Assembly: GCF_016714285.1 (NCBI RefSeq)
Contig: NZ_JADJNN010000013.1
Location: forward strand, 1-64,000
DNA length: 64,000 nt
Reading direction: 5' to 3'
Origin: Nannocystis sp.
GTDB lineage: Bacteria > Myxococcota_A > Polyangia > Nannocystales > Nannocystaceae
Positions 35,708 through 43,411 of the stretch are shown here, in pieces (within the stretch, counting starts at the first letter, position 1; every line of letters begins with the position of its first letter). A program made the translations under genes and the position numbers. Under the pieces are notes generated by a model. That model searched no databases. It had not been told where the DNA came from and saw only the letters and a program-made list of their open reading frames with translations.

Positions 35708-35920
35708 ATGATCGTCCACGCTCCCCTATCGCGGTCCGGATCCCCCTCCGAGACAACTGATCCGACCGGTCTGGCCGACCACGAAGCCGATACCCCCCGT
35801 GATGGCGACCCCTTCCGCCAGCTCTTCCACCGCCACGCCAATCACCTCAACAGCGCCCAGACCCATCACATGAAGGCTGGCCTGCGCACCCGCCTCTTCG
35901 CCGAGAAGAACGAGCTCTGA
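35708..35920 (+). CDS. Small hypothetical protein (70 residues)
   Basis: A 70-codon frame begins with ATG, preceded by AAAGG at a workable distance. The N-terminal half is Ser/Pro/Thr/Asp-rich; the C-terminal half (FRQLFHRHANHLNSAQTHHMKAGL) is His-rich and helix-prone. Codons in the second half show the C/G third positions of real genes here, while the first half is less biased. No family is recognised. A longer GTG start (35636) is possible. An AT-rich palindrome lies upstream. Confidence 0.4.
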   Translation: MIVHAPLSRSGSPSETTDPTGLADHEADTPRDGDPFRQLFHRHANHLNSAQTHHMKAGLRTRLFAEKNEL

Positions 35921-36017
35921 GGGCCACGGGGCAGGCGCCGCATCCCCACGGCTCCTGCCCCGCTCGCCCCTGGGCTCGCTCCAGCGTCAACTGCGCACCC
36001 CTCGCAGGAACCTGCGA

Positions 36018-37397
36018 TCAACGCACCCGGGCCCGCGCCGCCGCGATCGCCTCCGTGAGCATCACATCATGCTGCGCTGGCTCGGCCCAGCGCCGCTGAC
36101 CCTCCTCCGGCAACAGCTCGATCGGGTCAAAGTAGCAGTAGAACGCCTCTGGATTGACATTGGGGCTGCGATACACGCTGACCCCCGTCACCGGGTTGTA
36201 GTGCTCGAACGAGTGCACGTCCCGCTTGCCGCCTCCGCCCGGCGCGTCGACCACGAAGGTCGGCGTGTTGAAGCCCGCCGTCAGCCCGCGCACCTGCTTC
36301 TCGAGCTCGATCGCGGTGCCCACGGTGGTCCGCAGATCCTCGACCCCCTTGACCAGGTCGTGCACGTACACGTAGTAGGCGTGCACGTTCAGGTAGCTCA
36401 TCCGCTTGATGAGCATGCGCATGGTCTCCGGATCGTCGTTGACGCCGCGCTGCAGCACCGACTGGTTGCGCACCGTCACCCCGGCCGAGAACAGCCGATC
36501 CATCGCCCGCTTGGTGATCTCGGTGAGCTCGGTCGGATGGTTGAAGTGCGTGTGCAACACGACCTCCTTGGCCATCGTCCGCCCGCGCTCGACGACGCCG
36601 ACCAGCGCCGAGAACCACGCGTCGTCCGTGAGGATCTTCTGCGGCATGACGGCCGGACCCTTGGTCGCGAAGCGCATGCGCCGGACGTTCGGCATGTCGA
36701 GCAGGCGGTTGCCGATCAACGTGATGTGCTCCGCCCGCAGGTTGTACGAGTCGCCCCCGCTGATGACGATGTCCTCGAGCTCCGGCCGCGACGCGATGTA
36801 CGCGAAGGCCCGCTCCCAGCGGTCCATCGTCGGGCTCATGTGCACCTTCTCCACCTGGTCCGTGTCGGTGCCGACCGCGTAGCTGCGCGTGCAGAACCGG
36901 CAGTACACCGGGCAGGTGTCGAGCGCGAGGAACAGCGCCTTGTCCGGGTAACGGTGCGTCAGCCCCGGCACCGGCGCGTCGGCCTGCTCATGCAACGAGT
37001 CCAGGTCGAGCTTGGGATGGTCGGGCCGCAGCAGCGAACCCAGCGTGATGAACTGCCGCCGCAGCGGATCTTCGTAGGGCCGCGACCAGTCGATCAAACT
37101 CAGCAGGTACGGCGAGACCCGCACGGCCATCGGCGCCCGATGAAATCCCTCGCGCGCGTCGCTGATGAAGCCCGGCGTCACCAGCTCCTGGACCACATCG
37201 AGCAGCTTGTCGGGCCGCGTGATCGTGTGCTTGCTCTGCCACTTGTGATCGAGGAAGGTCGCCTCGTCGACATCCCGATACGCCGGGATCTTCCGCCAGA
37301 AGTCCCCGCCCAGCAGCTGCCGGTGCACCAGCGTCGCCGGGTCGACCGGCGCCTTCCGCAAGTGATCGTCACGTCCGAGGATGTGCACCTTTTCCAT
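36018..37397 (-). CDS. kamA: Lysine 2,3-aminomutase-type radical SAM enzyme
   Basis: The enzyme swaps an amino group from C2 to C3 of lysine (or a related amino acid), using SAM, a [4Fe-4S] cluster and PLP. The start at 37397 gives MEKVHILGRDDHLRK. The cluster motif CPVYCRFC fits CxxxCxxC. Substrate-binding Asp residues of the family are kept, in YVHDLVKG and FVVDAPGGGGK. The SVLQRGVNDDPETM phrase is typical. Length is 459 residues, slightly longer than clostridial KamA (416) and well above EpmB, so EF-P modification is less likely. It may supply beta-lysine for osmolytes or secondary metabolites, but no such genes are adjacent. The enormous open frame around it is a shadow. Confidence 0.9.
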   Translation of the reverse strand: MEKVHILGRDDHLRKAPVDPATLVHRQLLGGDFWRKIPAYRDVDEATFLDHKWQSKHTITRPDKLLDVVQELVTPGFISDAREGFHRAPMAVRVSPYLLSLIDWSRPYEDPLRRQFITLGSLLRPDHPKLDLDSLHEQADAPVPGLTHRYPDKALFLALDTCPVYCRFCTRSYAVGTDTDQVEKVHMSPTMDRWERAFAYIASRPELEDIVISGGDSYNLRAEHITLIGNRLLDMPNVRRMRFATKGPAVMPQKILTDDAWFSALVGVVERGRTMAKEVVLHTHFNHPTELTEITKRAMDRLFSAGVTVRNQSVLQRGVNDDPETMRMLIKRMSYLNVHAYYVYVHDLVKGVEDLRTTVGTAIELEKQVRGLTAGFNTPTFVVDAPGGGGKRDVHSFEHYNPVTGVSVYRSPNVNPEAFYCYFDPIELLPEEGQRRWAEPAQHDVMLTEAIAAARARVR

Positions 37398-37631
37398 GGC
37401 CGGATGATGCGGTCGAAACCCCGTCCGCAACAGCACAGGCGTGAACTTCACAGCAATCCCGACCCCGGCGCGCACGCGCGTGTTACCCCTCACGCCCCGG
37501 CCGGCCCCTCGCCGCGTCGCCCTGACGATCGGCACCCTCGTCCCGGCAGGCGCCGTCGCCCTGGGCCTCGTTGATCGCGCGTCGCCCACCTTCGTCGGCA
37601 CCCTCGCCCGCCGCGCTACACTGCCCGCCCC

Positions 37632-39341
37632 GTGCCCCCGCAAGGCCCACCGCGCCGACCCGCGCCCGCCGACCCGCGCCCACCCGCACCGTCCGCGCCC
37701 GCCCTCACGCCCTGGCCCACCGCGCCCACCGAGCACCTGCGCGACGACCTCGCCCTCGCCCGCGCCCTCGCCGAGCTCGCCGCCCAGCACCCCGCCACCC
37801 TCGGCCTCGTCGTCCTGCTCGCCGCGCCCCACCCCGACCTGCCCCGCGAAGCCGCCCACGACCCCCGCAAGCTGCGCACCGAGCTGCTCGCCCTCGCCGG
37901 CGAGGGCCGCGTCTTCATCCTCCACCTCGCCTGCCTCGCCGACCTGCGCCCGCTCCAAGACCTCCTCACCGGCGCCGCCAGCACCCCCCCCTACGTCGTC
38001 TTCCACGACGCCCACTTCAGCCTCGCCGCCCTCGCCTCGCTCGGCATCAGCCCGCCCCGCTACGGCTGCACTCTCACCGCCGCCACCCTGCTCGCCGAGG
38101 GCGCCAGCCTCCGCCATGACGCCAGCGAGCTCGCAACCCTGGTCGCCGAGCAGCTCCATCACGGCCTCCCCGGCCAGGTCCAGCAGGGTCAGGTCAGCCC
38201 CGCGATCGCCCGCTATCCCGTCGCCGCCGCCGCCGCCGCCGCCCTGGTCCCGCTCCTGCGCGCCCTCACCCCCGCCCTCCGCGAGCGCGGCCTGTCCCGC
38301 GTCTACGAGCTCGAGTGCCGCCTCCTCCCCAGCGTCCTCGCCATGGAGGCCGCCGGCGTCGGCCTCGACGTCCCCGGCTTCCAGCGCATCGCCGCCAGCT
38401 GGCAGCACGAGAAGGACACCACCGCGCCCACCCCCGAGCGCCTCGCCCAGCTCGACAAATTGATCTCGAACTACACCCGCTGGCCCGTCGACTTCGTCGA
38501 CGACGACGGCCGCATGCGCCCGCACCTGCACCCGCTCGCCACCGACTCCGGCCGCTTCGCCTGCACCCGCCCGAACCTCCAGCAAGTCCCCGCCGAGCAC
38601 ACCGCACCCGGCCTGCGCGCCTGCTTCATCCCGGCCCCCGGCAACCGCCTCATCATCGCCGACTACGCCCAGATCGAGCTCCGCGTCGCCGCCCAGCTCG
38701 CCCCCTGCTCCGCCATGCGTCAGGTCTTCCGCGACGGCCGCGACCCCCACCGCGCCACCGCGGCCACCCTCGCCGGCAAGCCCGAGTCCGCCATCTCGAG
38801 CCACGAGCGCAAGCTCGCCAAGGCCGTCAACTTCGGCTTCCTCTTCGGCATGGGCGCCCGTCGCTTCCAGGAGTACGCCCTCGGCAGCTACGGCCTCGAG
38901 CTCGACGCCCAGGCCGCCCAGGCCGCCCGCGACGCCTTCTTCGCCACCTTCCCCGGCATCGCCGCCTGGCACCGCCGGATCGGCGCGCTCGAGCACCGCA
39001 GCCAGCGCGAGGACATCACCGTCCACACCGCCCTCGGCCGGCGCAAGCGCTTCCCCGCCGGCCACTTCAGCTTCAACGCCGCGCTCAACATCCCCGTCCA
39101 GGGCACCGCCGCCGAGGGCTTCAAGCGGGCCATGATCGACCTCCACGTCGCCCTCGCCGCGATCGGCGGCCGCGGCGTCCTGTGTGTCCACGACGAGTAC
39201 CTCGCCGAGGTCCCCGAGGCCGCCGCCGAGGCCGCCCGCGAGCTGGTTCAGCGCACCATGGAGGCCGCGATGGCCACCGTCGTGCCCGACGTCCCGATCG
39301 TCGCCGAGGCCCTGATCGCCAGCAGCTGGTCCGACAAGTGA
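37632..39341 (+). CDS. Family A DNA polymerase with degenerate 3'-5' exonuclease domain
   Basis: This is a 569-residue Pol I-like enzyme that lacks the 5'-3' nuclease domain. The polymerase domain is intact: motif A DYAQIELR (Asp344), motif B from Arg393 through NFGFLFG, motif C VHDE at 519-522. The N-terminal region (about 50-230) matches an exonuclease fold in outline, but the Exo II position reads HDAHFSLAAL where an active enzyme has N-x3-D, and the DxE motif is not seen, so proofreading is probably lost. The thumb segment (about 250-285) is very short. The likely start is GTG at 37632. It resembles small repair or translesion polymerases found beside Pol I. Genes nearby give no clear clue. 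Confidence 0.85.
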   Translation: MPPQGPPRRPAPADPRPPAPSAPALTPWPTAPTEHLRDDLALARALAELAAQHPATLGLVVLLAAPHPDLPREAAHDPRKLRTELLALAGEGRVFILHLACLADLRPLQDLLTGAASTPPYVVFHDAHFSLAALASLGISPPRYGCTLTAATLLAEGASLRHDASELATLVAEQLHHGLPGQVQQGQVSPAIARYPVAAAAAAALVPLLRALTPALRERGLSRVYELECRLLPSVLAMEAAGVGLDVPGFQRIAASWQHEKDTTAPTPERLAQLDKLISNYTRWPVDFVDDDGRMRPHLHPLATDSGRFACTRPNLQQVPAEHTAPGLRACFIPAPGNRLIIADYAQIELRVAAQLAPCSAMRQVFRDGRDPHRATAATLAGKPESAISSHERKLAKAVNFGFLFGMGARRFQEYALGSYGLELDAQAAQAARDAFFATFPGIAAWHRRIGALEHRSQREDITVHTALGRRKRFPAGHFSFNAALNIPVQGTAAEGFKRAMIDLHVALAAIGGRGVLCVHDEYLAEVPEAAAEAARELVQRTMEAAMATVVPDVPIVAEALIASSWSDK

Positions 39342-39422
39342 AACCTCACGGCTGATCGCTGTGCTCCAAGCGTCGACTCGGCCCTCCGAGCGCAGATCCT
39401 CGATCCCGGGAGCCTTACAACC

Positions 39423-40979
39423 ATGCAGCCCCTCCTCACCACCCGCCGCGGCTTCGTCCGCGGCACGGCCACTGGCGCCGTCCTGCTCGGCGCCTCCGGT
39501 CTGACGGGTTGCCGTCGCACCGCCGCCCCCGGAATTCCGATGATCCCAGGCGAACACTCCTCCCTCTCCGATCACCTCGGCTTCTTCTCGGTCGACGAGC
39601 CCACCATCGCCCGCGTGATGGCCGAGCTCACCGCCCGCGGCGCCGACGCGGCCGACCTCTACTTCCAGCACAGCCGCGACAACAGCATCACCATGGAGGA
39701 CGGCATCATCAGCCGCGCCTCCTCCTCGGTCGACCAGGGCGTCGGCCTCCGCGTCGTCGTCGGCGACCAGACCGGCTACGCCTTCACCGAGGACCTCTCG
39801 CTCGCCGCCATGCTCGCCGCGGCCCGCACCGCCGCCAGCATCGCCCACGGCGGCAAGGTCGTCCCGCCCGTCGCCTACAGCCACGGCCAGGCCGCCAGCT
39901 ACTACCCGCTCACCCAGCCGTGGGCCGAGGTCGGCGTCACCCAGAAGCTCCCGCGCATCGCCAGGCTCAACGCCCTCGCCCGCGCGGCCGACCCCGCCGT
40001 CGAGAAGGTCACCGTCAGCTGGGCCGACGGCGAGGAGGCCGTCCTGATCGTCGACATGCACGGCAAGATCCACACCGACCTGCGGCCGATGACCCGCCTG
40101 TGGTGCATGGTCACCGCCAAGAAGAACGGCGTCACCCAGGCCAACTCGGCCAACCTCGCCGCCCGCCAGGGCTTCGACTGGTACACCGACGAGCGCCTCC
40201 AGTTCGTCGCCGCCGAGGCCGTCAAGCGCACCATGATCCTGTTCGAGGCCAAGCGTCCGCCCGCCGGCGAGCTGCCCGTCGTCCTGGCCGCCGGCGCCTC
40301 CGGCATCCTCCTGCACGAGGCCATCGGCCACGGCATGGAGGCCGACTTCAACCGCAAGGGCACCAGCATCTACGCCAGCATGATCGGCAAAAAAGTCGCC
40401 CCCGACTTCGTCACCATCGTCGACGACGCCACCCAGCCCGGCGAACGCGGCGCCCTCAACATCGACGACGAGGGCAACCCCACCGAAAAGACCATCCTCG
40501 TCGACCACGGCGTCATGGCCTCCTACCTGCACGACAGCATCAGCGCCCGCCACTACAAGCACCGCGGCACCGGCTCGGGCCGGCGCGAGTCATTCCGCCA
40601 CGCCCCCCTGCCGCGCATGCGCAGCACATACATGGAGAACGGCCCGCACACCCGCGACGAGATCATCGCCTCGGTCAAGAAGGGCATCATCGCCGAGACC
40701 TTCACCAACGGTCAGGTCCAGATCGGCGCCGGCGACTTCACCTTCTACATCAAGAACGGCTGGCTCATCGAGGACGGCAAGATCACCGCCCCGATCAAGG
40801 ACATCAACATCATCGGCAACGGCCCCGAGGCGCTGCGCAACGTCACCATGGTCGCCAACGACACCAAGCTCGACTTCGGCGGCTGGACCTGCGGCAAGGA
40901 CGGCCAGTCCGTCCCCGTCTCGCAGGGCATGCCCACCACCCTCGTCTCCAAGATGACCGTCGGAGGCGAAAATGTCTGA
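39423..40979 (+). CDS. tldD: TldD-type metalloprotease with Tat/lipoprotein signal
   Basis: TldD and TldE form a heterodimeric zinc protease that unwinds and cuts unfolded peptides, known from microcin B17 maturation. This is the catalytic TldD: the zinc motif HEAIGH begins at His298, followed by GMEADFNRKG. The 518-residue protein starts MQPLLTTRRGFVRG, a twin-arginine signal, and ends its signal at Cys30 (LTGC), a lipobox. E. coli TldD is cytoplasmic, so this one should be exported and lipid-anchored. The tldE partner overlaps its end by 8 bases. Confidence 0.9.
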   Translation: MQPLLTTRRGFVRGTATGAVLLGASGLTGCRRTAAPGIPMIPGEHSSLSDHLGFFSVDEPTIARVMAELTARGADAADLYFQHSRDNSITMEDGIISRASSSVDQGVGLRVVVGDQTGYAFTEDLSLAAMLAAARTAASIAHGGKVVPPVAYSHGQAASYYPLTQPWAEVGVTQKLPRIARLNALARAADPAVEKVTVSWADGEEAVLIVDMHGKIHTDLRPMTRLWCMVTAKKNGVTQANSANLAARQGFDWYTDERLQFVAAEAVKRTMILFEAKRPPAGELPVVLAAGASGILLHEAIGHGMEADFNRKGTSIYASMIGKKVAPDFVTIVDDATQPGERGALNIDDEGNPTEKTILVDHGVMASYLHDSISARHYKHRGTGSGRRESFRHAPLPRMRSTYMENGPHTRDEIIASVKKGIIAETFTNGQVQIGAGDFTFYIKNGWLIEDGKITAPIKDINIIGNGPEALRNVTMVANDTKLDFGGWTCGKDGQSVPVSQGMPTTLVSKMTVGGENV

Positions 40980-42285
40980 GCTCCTCCACAGCGCCACCGC
41001 AGCCGTCGAGATGGCCCGCAAGGCCGGTGCCCAGGACGCCTGGGCCTCGCTCTCGCGCGACCGATCGGTCAGCTACACCTTCCGCGACGGCAAGATCGAG
41101 AAGGTCGAGGAGAGCACCTCCCGCGGCCTCGGCATCAGCCTCTACGTCGACGACCGCTACTCCACCCACAGCACCACCGACCTCCGCCCCGACCGCCTCC
41201 AGGCCTTCATCGCCGAGGCCGTCGCCCTCACCCGCGCCCTCCAGCCCGACCCCCACCGCAAGATCCCCGACCCCGCCCTCTTCAAGGATCGCCCCACCAC
41301 CGACCTCGAGCGCAACGACCCCGCCGTCGCCCGCATCACCCGCGAGCAACGCGAGGCCTGGTGCGCCGAGATGGACACCCGCGCCCACGCCGACAAGCGC
41401 GTCATCTCGGCCGAGAGCAGCCTGTTCAGCGGCGAGTCGCAGGGCGCCTCCGCCAGCTCCAACGGCTTCTCTGGCACCTGGGACGGCGCCTACGTCGGCT
41501 ACTCCGCCAACGTCACCGTGCGCGAGGGCGAGGACAAGCGCCCCGAGGGCTCCGCCTCCGCCGTCGGTCGCTTCCTCGCCGGCCTGCCCGAGCCCGGCAA
41601 GATCGCCGACAAGGCCCTCGGCCGCGCCCTCGAGCGCCTCGGCAGCAAGAAGGGCCCGACCCTGCGCGCCACCATGGTCGTCGACCCCGAGGCCGCCGTC
41701 TCGCTGATCTCCCGCGCCCTCGGCCCCGCCAGCGCCGCCGCGATCCAGCAGGGCCGCTCGTACTGGGCCGGCAAGCTCGGCCAGCCGCTGTTCGGCGACA
41801 AGCTCACGATCACCGACGATCCGCTGATCCCCCGCGGCCTCGCCTCGCGCCACTTCGACGGCGAGGGAATCTCCGCCAAACGCATGCCCGTGCTCGAGCG
41901 CGGCGTCGTCAAGAACCTCTACGTCGACACCTACTACGGCCGCAAGCTCGGCATGGCCCCGACCACCGGCTCCGCCTCCAACCGCGTCGTCGCCCTCGGC
42001 GAGCACGACCTCGCCGCCCTGCTCGCCCAGGCCGGCAGCGGCATCTACGTCACCTCCTGGCTCGGCGGCAACTCCGACAGCACCACCGGCGACTTCTCGC
42101 TCGGCCTACGCGGCCACCTCATCGAGAACGGCAAGATCGGCGCGCCGATCGGCGAGATGAACGTCACCGGCAACCTGCCCGCGCTCTACCGCAGCCTGAG
42201 CGCCGTCGGCAACGACCCCTACCCGTACTCCAGCCTGCGCGCCCCGACCCTGGTGTTCTCCGACGTCCAGTTCAGCGGCGCCTGA
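40972..42285 (+). CDS. pmbA: TldE/PmbA partner subunit
   Basis: This is the 437-residue partner of TldD. It keeps the family fold (for example GRKLGMAPTTGSASNRVVALGEHDL and the C-terminal NPYPYSSLRAPTLVFSDVQFSGA) but has no zinc motif, as expected for TldE. The start overlaps the end of tldD by 8 bases, so translation is coupled. It has no obvious signal peptide although its partner does, so how the two meet is an open question. The stop codon sits inside a palindrome-family site (42281-42298). Confidence 0.9.
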   Translation: MSELLHSATAAVEMARKAGAQDAWASLSRDRSVSYTFRDGKIEKVEESTSRGLGISLYVDDRYSTHSTTDLRPDRLQAFIAEAVALTRALQPDPHRKIPDPALFKDRPTTDLERNDPAVARITREQREAWCAEMDTRAHADKRVISAESSLFSGESQGASASSNGFSGTWDGAYVGYSANVTVREGEDKRPEGSASAVGRFLAGLPEPGKIADKALGRALERLGSKKGPTLRATMVVDPEAAVSLISRALGPASAAAIQQGRSYWAGKLGQPLFGDKLTITDDPLIPRGLASRHFDGEGISAKRMPVLERGVVKNLYVDTYYGRKLGMAPTTGSASNRVVALGEHDLAALLAQAGSGIYVTSWLGGNSDSTTGDFSLGLRGHLIENGKIGAPIGEMNVTGNLPALYRSLSAVGNDPYPYSSLRAPTLVFSDVQFSGA

Positions 42286-42298
42286 CCCGAGGGACAGG
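42281..42298. repeat. Dispersed palindrome over the pmbA stop codon
   Basis: CCTGACCCGAGGGACAGG has the same layout as the copy at 13784 (CCTG-x-CCC-NN-GGG-x-CAGG). Confidence 0.55.
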
Positions 42299-42311
42299 TC
42301 CAAAAACAACG

Positions 42312-42341
42312 AGGGCCTGACCGCAAACGCGGCCAGGCCCT
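42312..42341 (-). terminator. Bidirectional terminator between pmbA and a lipoprotein gene
   Basis: An 8-base stem (AGGGCCTG with CAGGCCCT), one A-C mismatch and a 4-base inner stem (CCGC with GCGG) enclose loop AAAC. On the minus strand it is followed by GTTGTTTTTG, a good T-run, so it best ends the lipoprotein transcript. Confidence 0.75.
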
Positions 42342-42371
42342 GCTTCGTGCCCCGAGGGGCCGCGACGACGC

Positions 42372-42884
42372 CTACTTCTTCAGGCTCTTGCAGAAGTTGA
42401 GCGCGTTGGTCTGCTGCGCCTCCTGCGACGCGGTCGTCTCGCACCAGATCGACTTGCCGTCGATCTCGCGGCGGACGTTGACGAAGTAGTTCTTGCCCAT
42501 GCCGCCCTCGTTGTCGAAGGTGATGGCCCAGCCGTCGGCCAGCTTCTCCTCCTTGAGGTTCTTCGGCGTGTACATGTCCGCCTCCTTCTTGGCGTCCTCG
42601 ACCGTCTTCGGGCGCGAGTCCGAGGCGATCTGGGCCGTGACCACCAGGCCGGGGCCCTGGATCATGTGACCGTCGCCCTTGGGGATCATCTCGCCGACGG
42701 TGGCATCGGGGACGGCGTCGGCCTTGAGCCCCAGCTTCGGCAGGTCGAGCGGGCCGGCCGCCTTGGCGGCGTCCGCCGCCTTGGCGTCGCCCGCCTTCGC
42801 GTCGGTCTTCTTGGCGTCGCCCTTGGTCGCGCCACCGCAAGCAGCGAGGGTCAGCATCAGGGGGAGAGCGAGGAGAATCTTCAT
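42372..42884 (-). CDS. Small lipoprotein of unknown function
   Basis: This is a 170-residue exported lipoprotein with lipobox LAAC (Cys16), then a repeat-rich Lys/Asp/Ala linker (about 17-45). The folded part (about 55-170) has one Cys pair (WCETTASQ and LNFCKSL) and no enzymatic motif. The N-terminal start MKILLALPLMLTLAAC is unambiguous. It converges with pmbA, sharing the terminator between them. Confidence 0.8.
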   Translation of the reverse strand: MKILLALPLMLTLAACGGATKGDAKKTDAKAGDAKAADAAKAAGPLDLPKLGLKADAVPDATVGEMIPKGDGHMIQGPGLVVTAQIASDSRPKTVEDAKKEADMYTPKNLKEEKLADGWAITFDNEGGMGKNYFVNVRREIDGKSIWCETTASQEAQQTNALNFCKSLKK

Positions 42885-43409
42885 GTGGGTTCCTTCGTGG
42901 TCGCGCGCGATCGTGTGCGCGGCGCGTGCGTGCTTGGTGAGTGAGAGTGCGCGAACGCGCCAGTGCGCGAAGCCGGGCGAGGATCCACGCTCGCCGCCCC
43001 CCCGTCAAGACCGTATCCGCCCCACAAGCCCCTCGGGGTCAACCGAACGCCCGCGCCCCCGGAGCCGTTTGGGCGACCACGGGGGCGCGGACGTTGTCAC
43101 TTCGGGACCGCCTGGCTTCCCCAGACAGCGCTGCAAACCAACGATAACGCGGACCTACCTACGCTCTATCCACCACCTGCCAAGTGCGATGATTCGCAAG
43201 GCCCTCGCCTCCACCCACTCGCGCCTCCGCTCCGTCCCCGCGGGCCGCCAGACTCCAACCACCCAACCGTCTCGCCGACCGCGGAGGCCTCGTGCCCACC
43301 GCTCTGGGGGCCACTCTACCCGCACCGCGTCGCGGACCGCAACAGTTTTTACCGCGCGTGACCATGTGGCGCCGCGCTCGCTAATGTTAGTACATGTCTC
43401 TTAGGACAT
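42885..43409. other. Divergent intergenic region, over 500 bases
   Basis: No gene is recognised. GTGCGCGAA recurs near 42950-42975. It should hold the lipoprotein promoter. A dispersed palindrome (43392-43411) overlaps the far end and the GTG start of the amidase. Confidence 0.5.
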
Positions 43410-43411
43410 GT
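43392..43411. repeat. Dispersed palindrome overlapping the amidase GTG start
   Basis: ACATGTC-TCTTAG-GACATGT, a perfect 7-base stem. The GTG at 43410 lies in its last bases, which raises doubt about that start. Confidence 0.6.

Noticed and set aside
35356..35841. A 161-residue minus-strand frame
   Set aside because: No start context, no family, and codon use unlike neighbouring genes.
36018..40562. A 1514-residue open frame on the minus strand
   Set aside because: Only the first 459 codons from 37397 match a family; the rest is an open antisense shadow of the polymerase and TldD genes in G+C-rich DNA.
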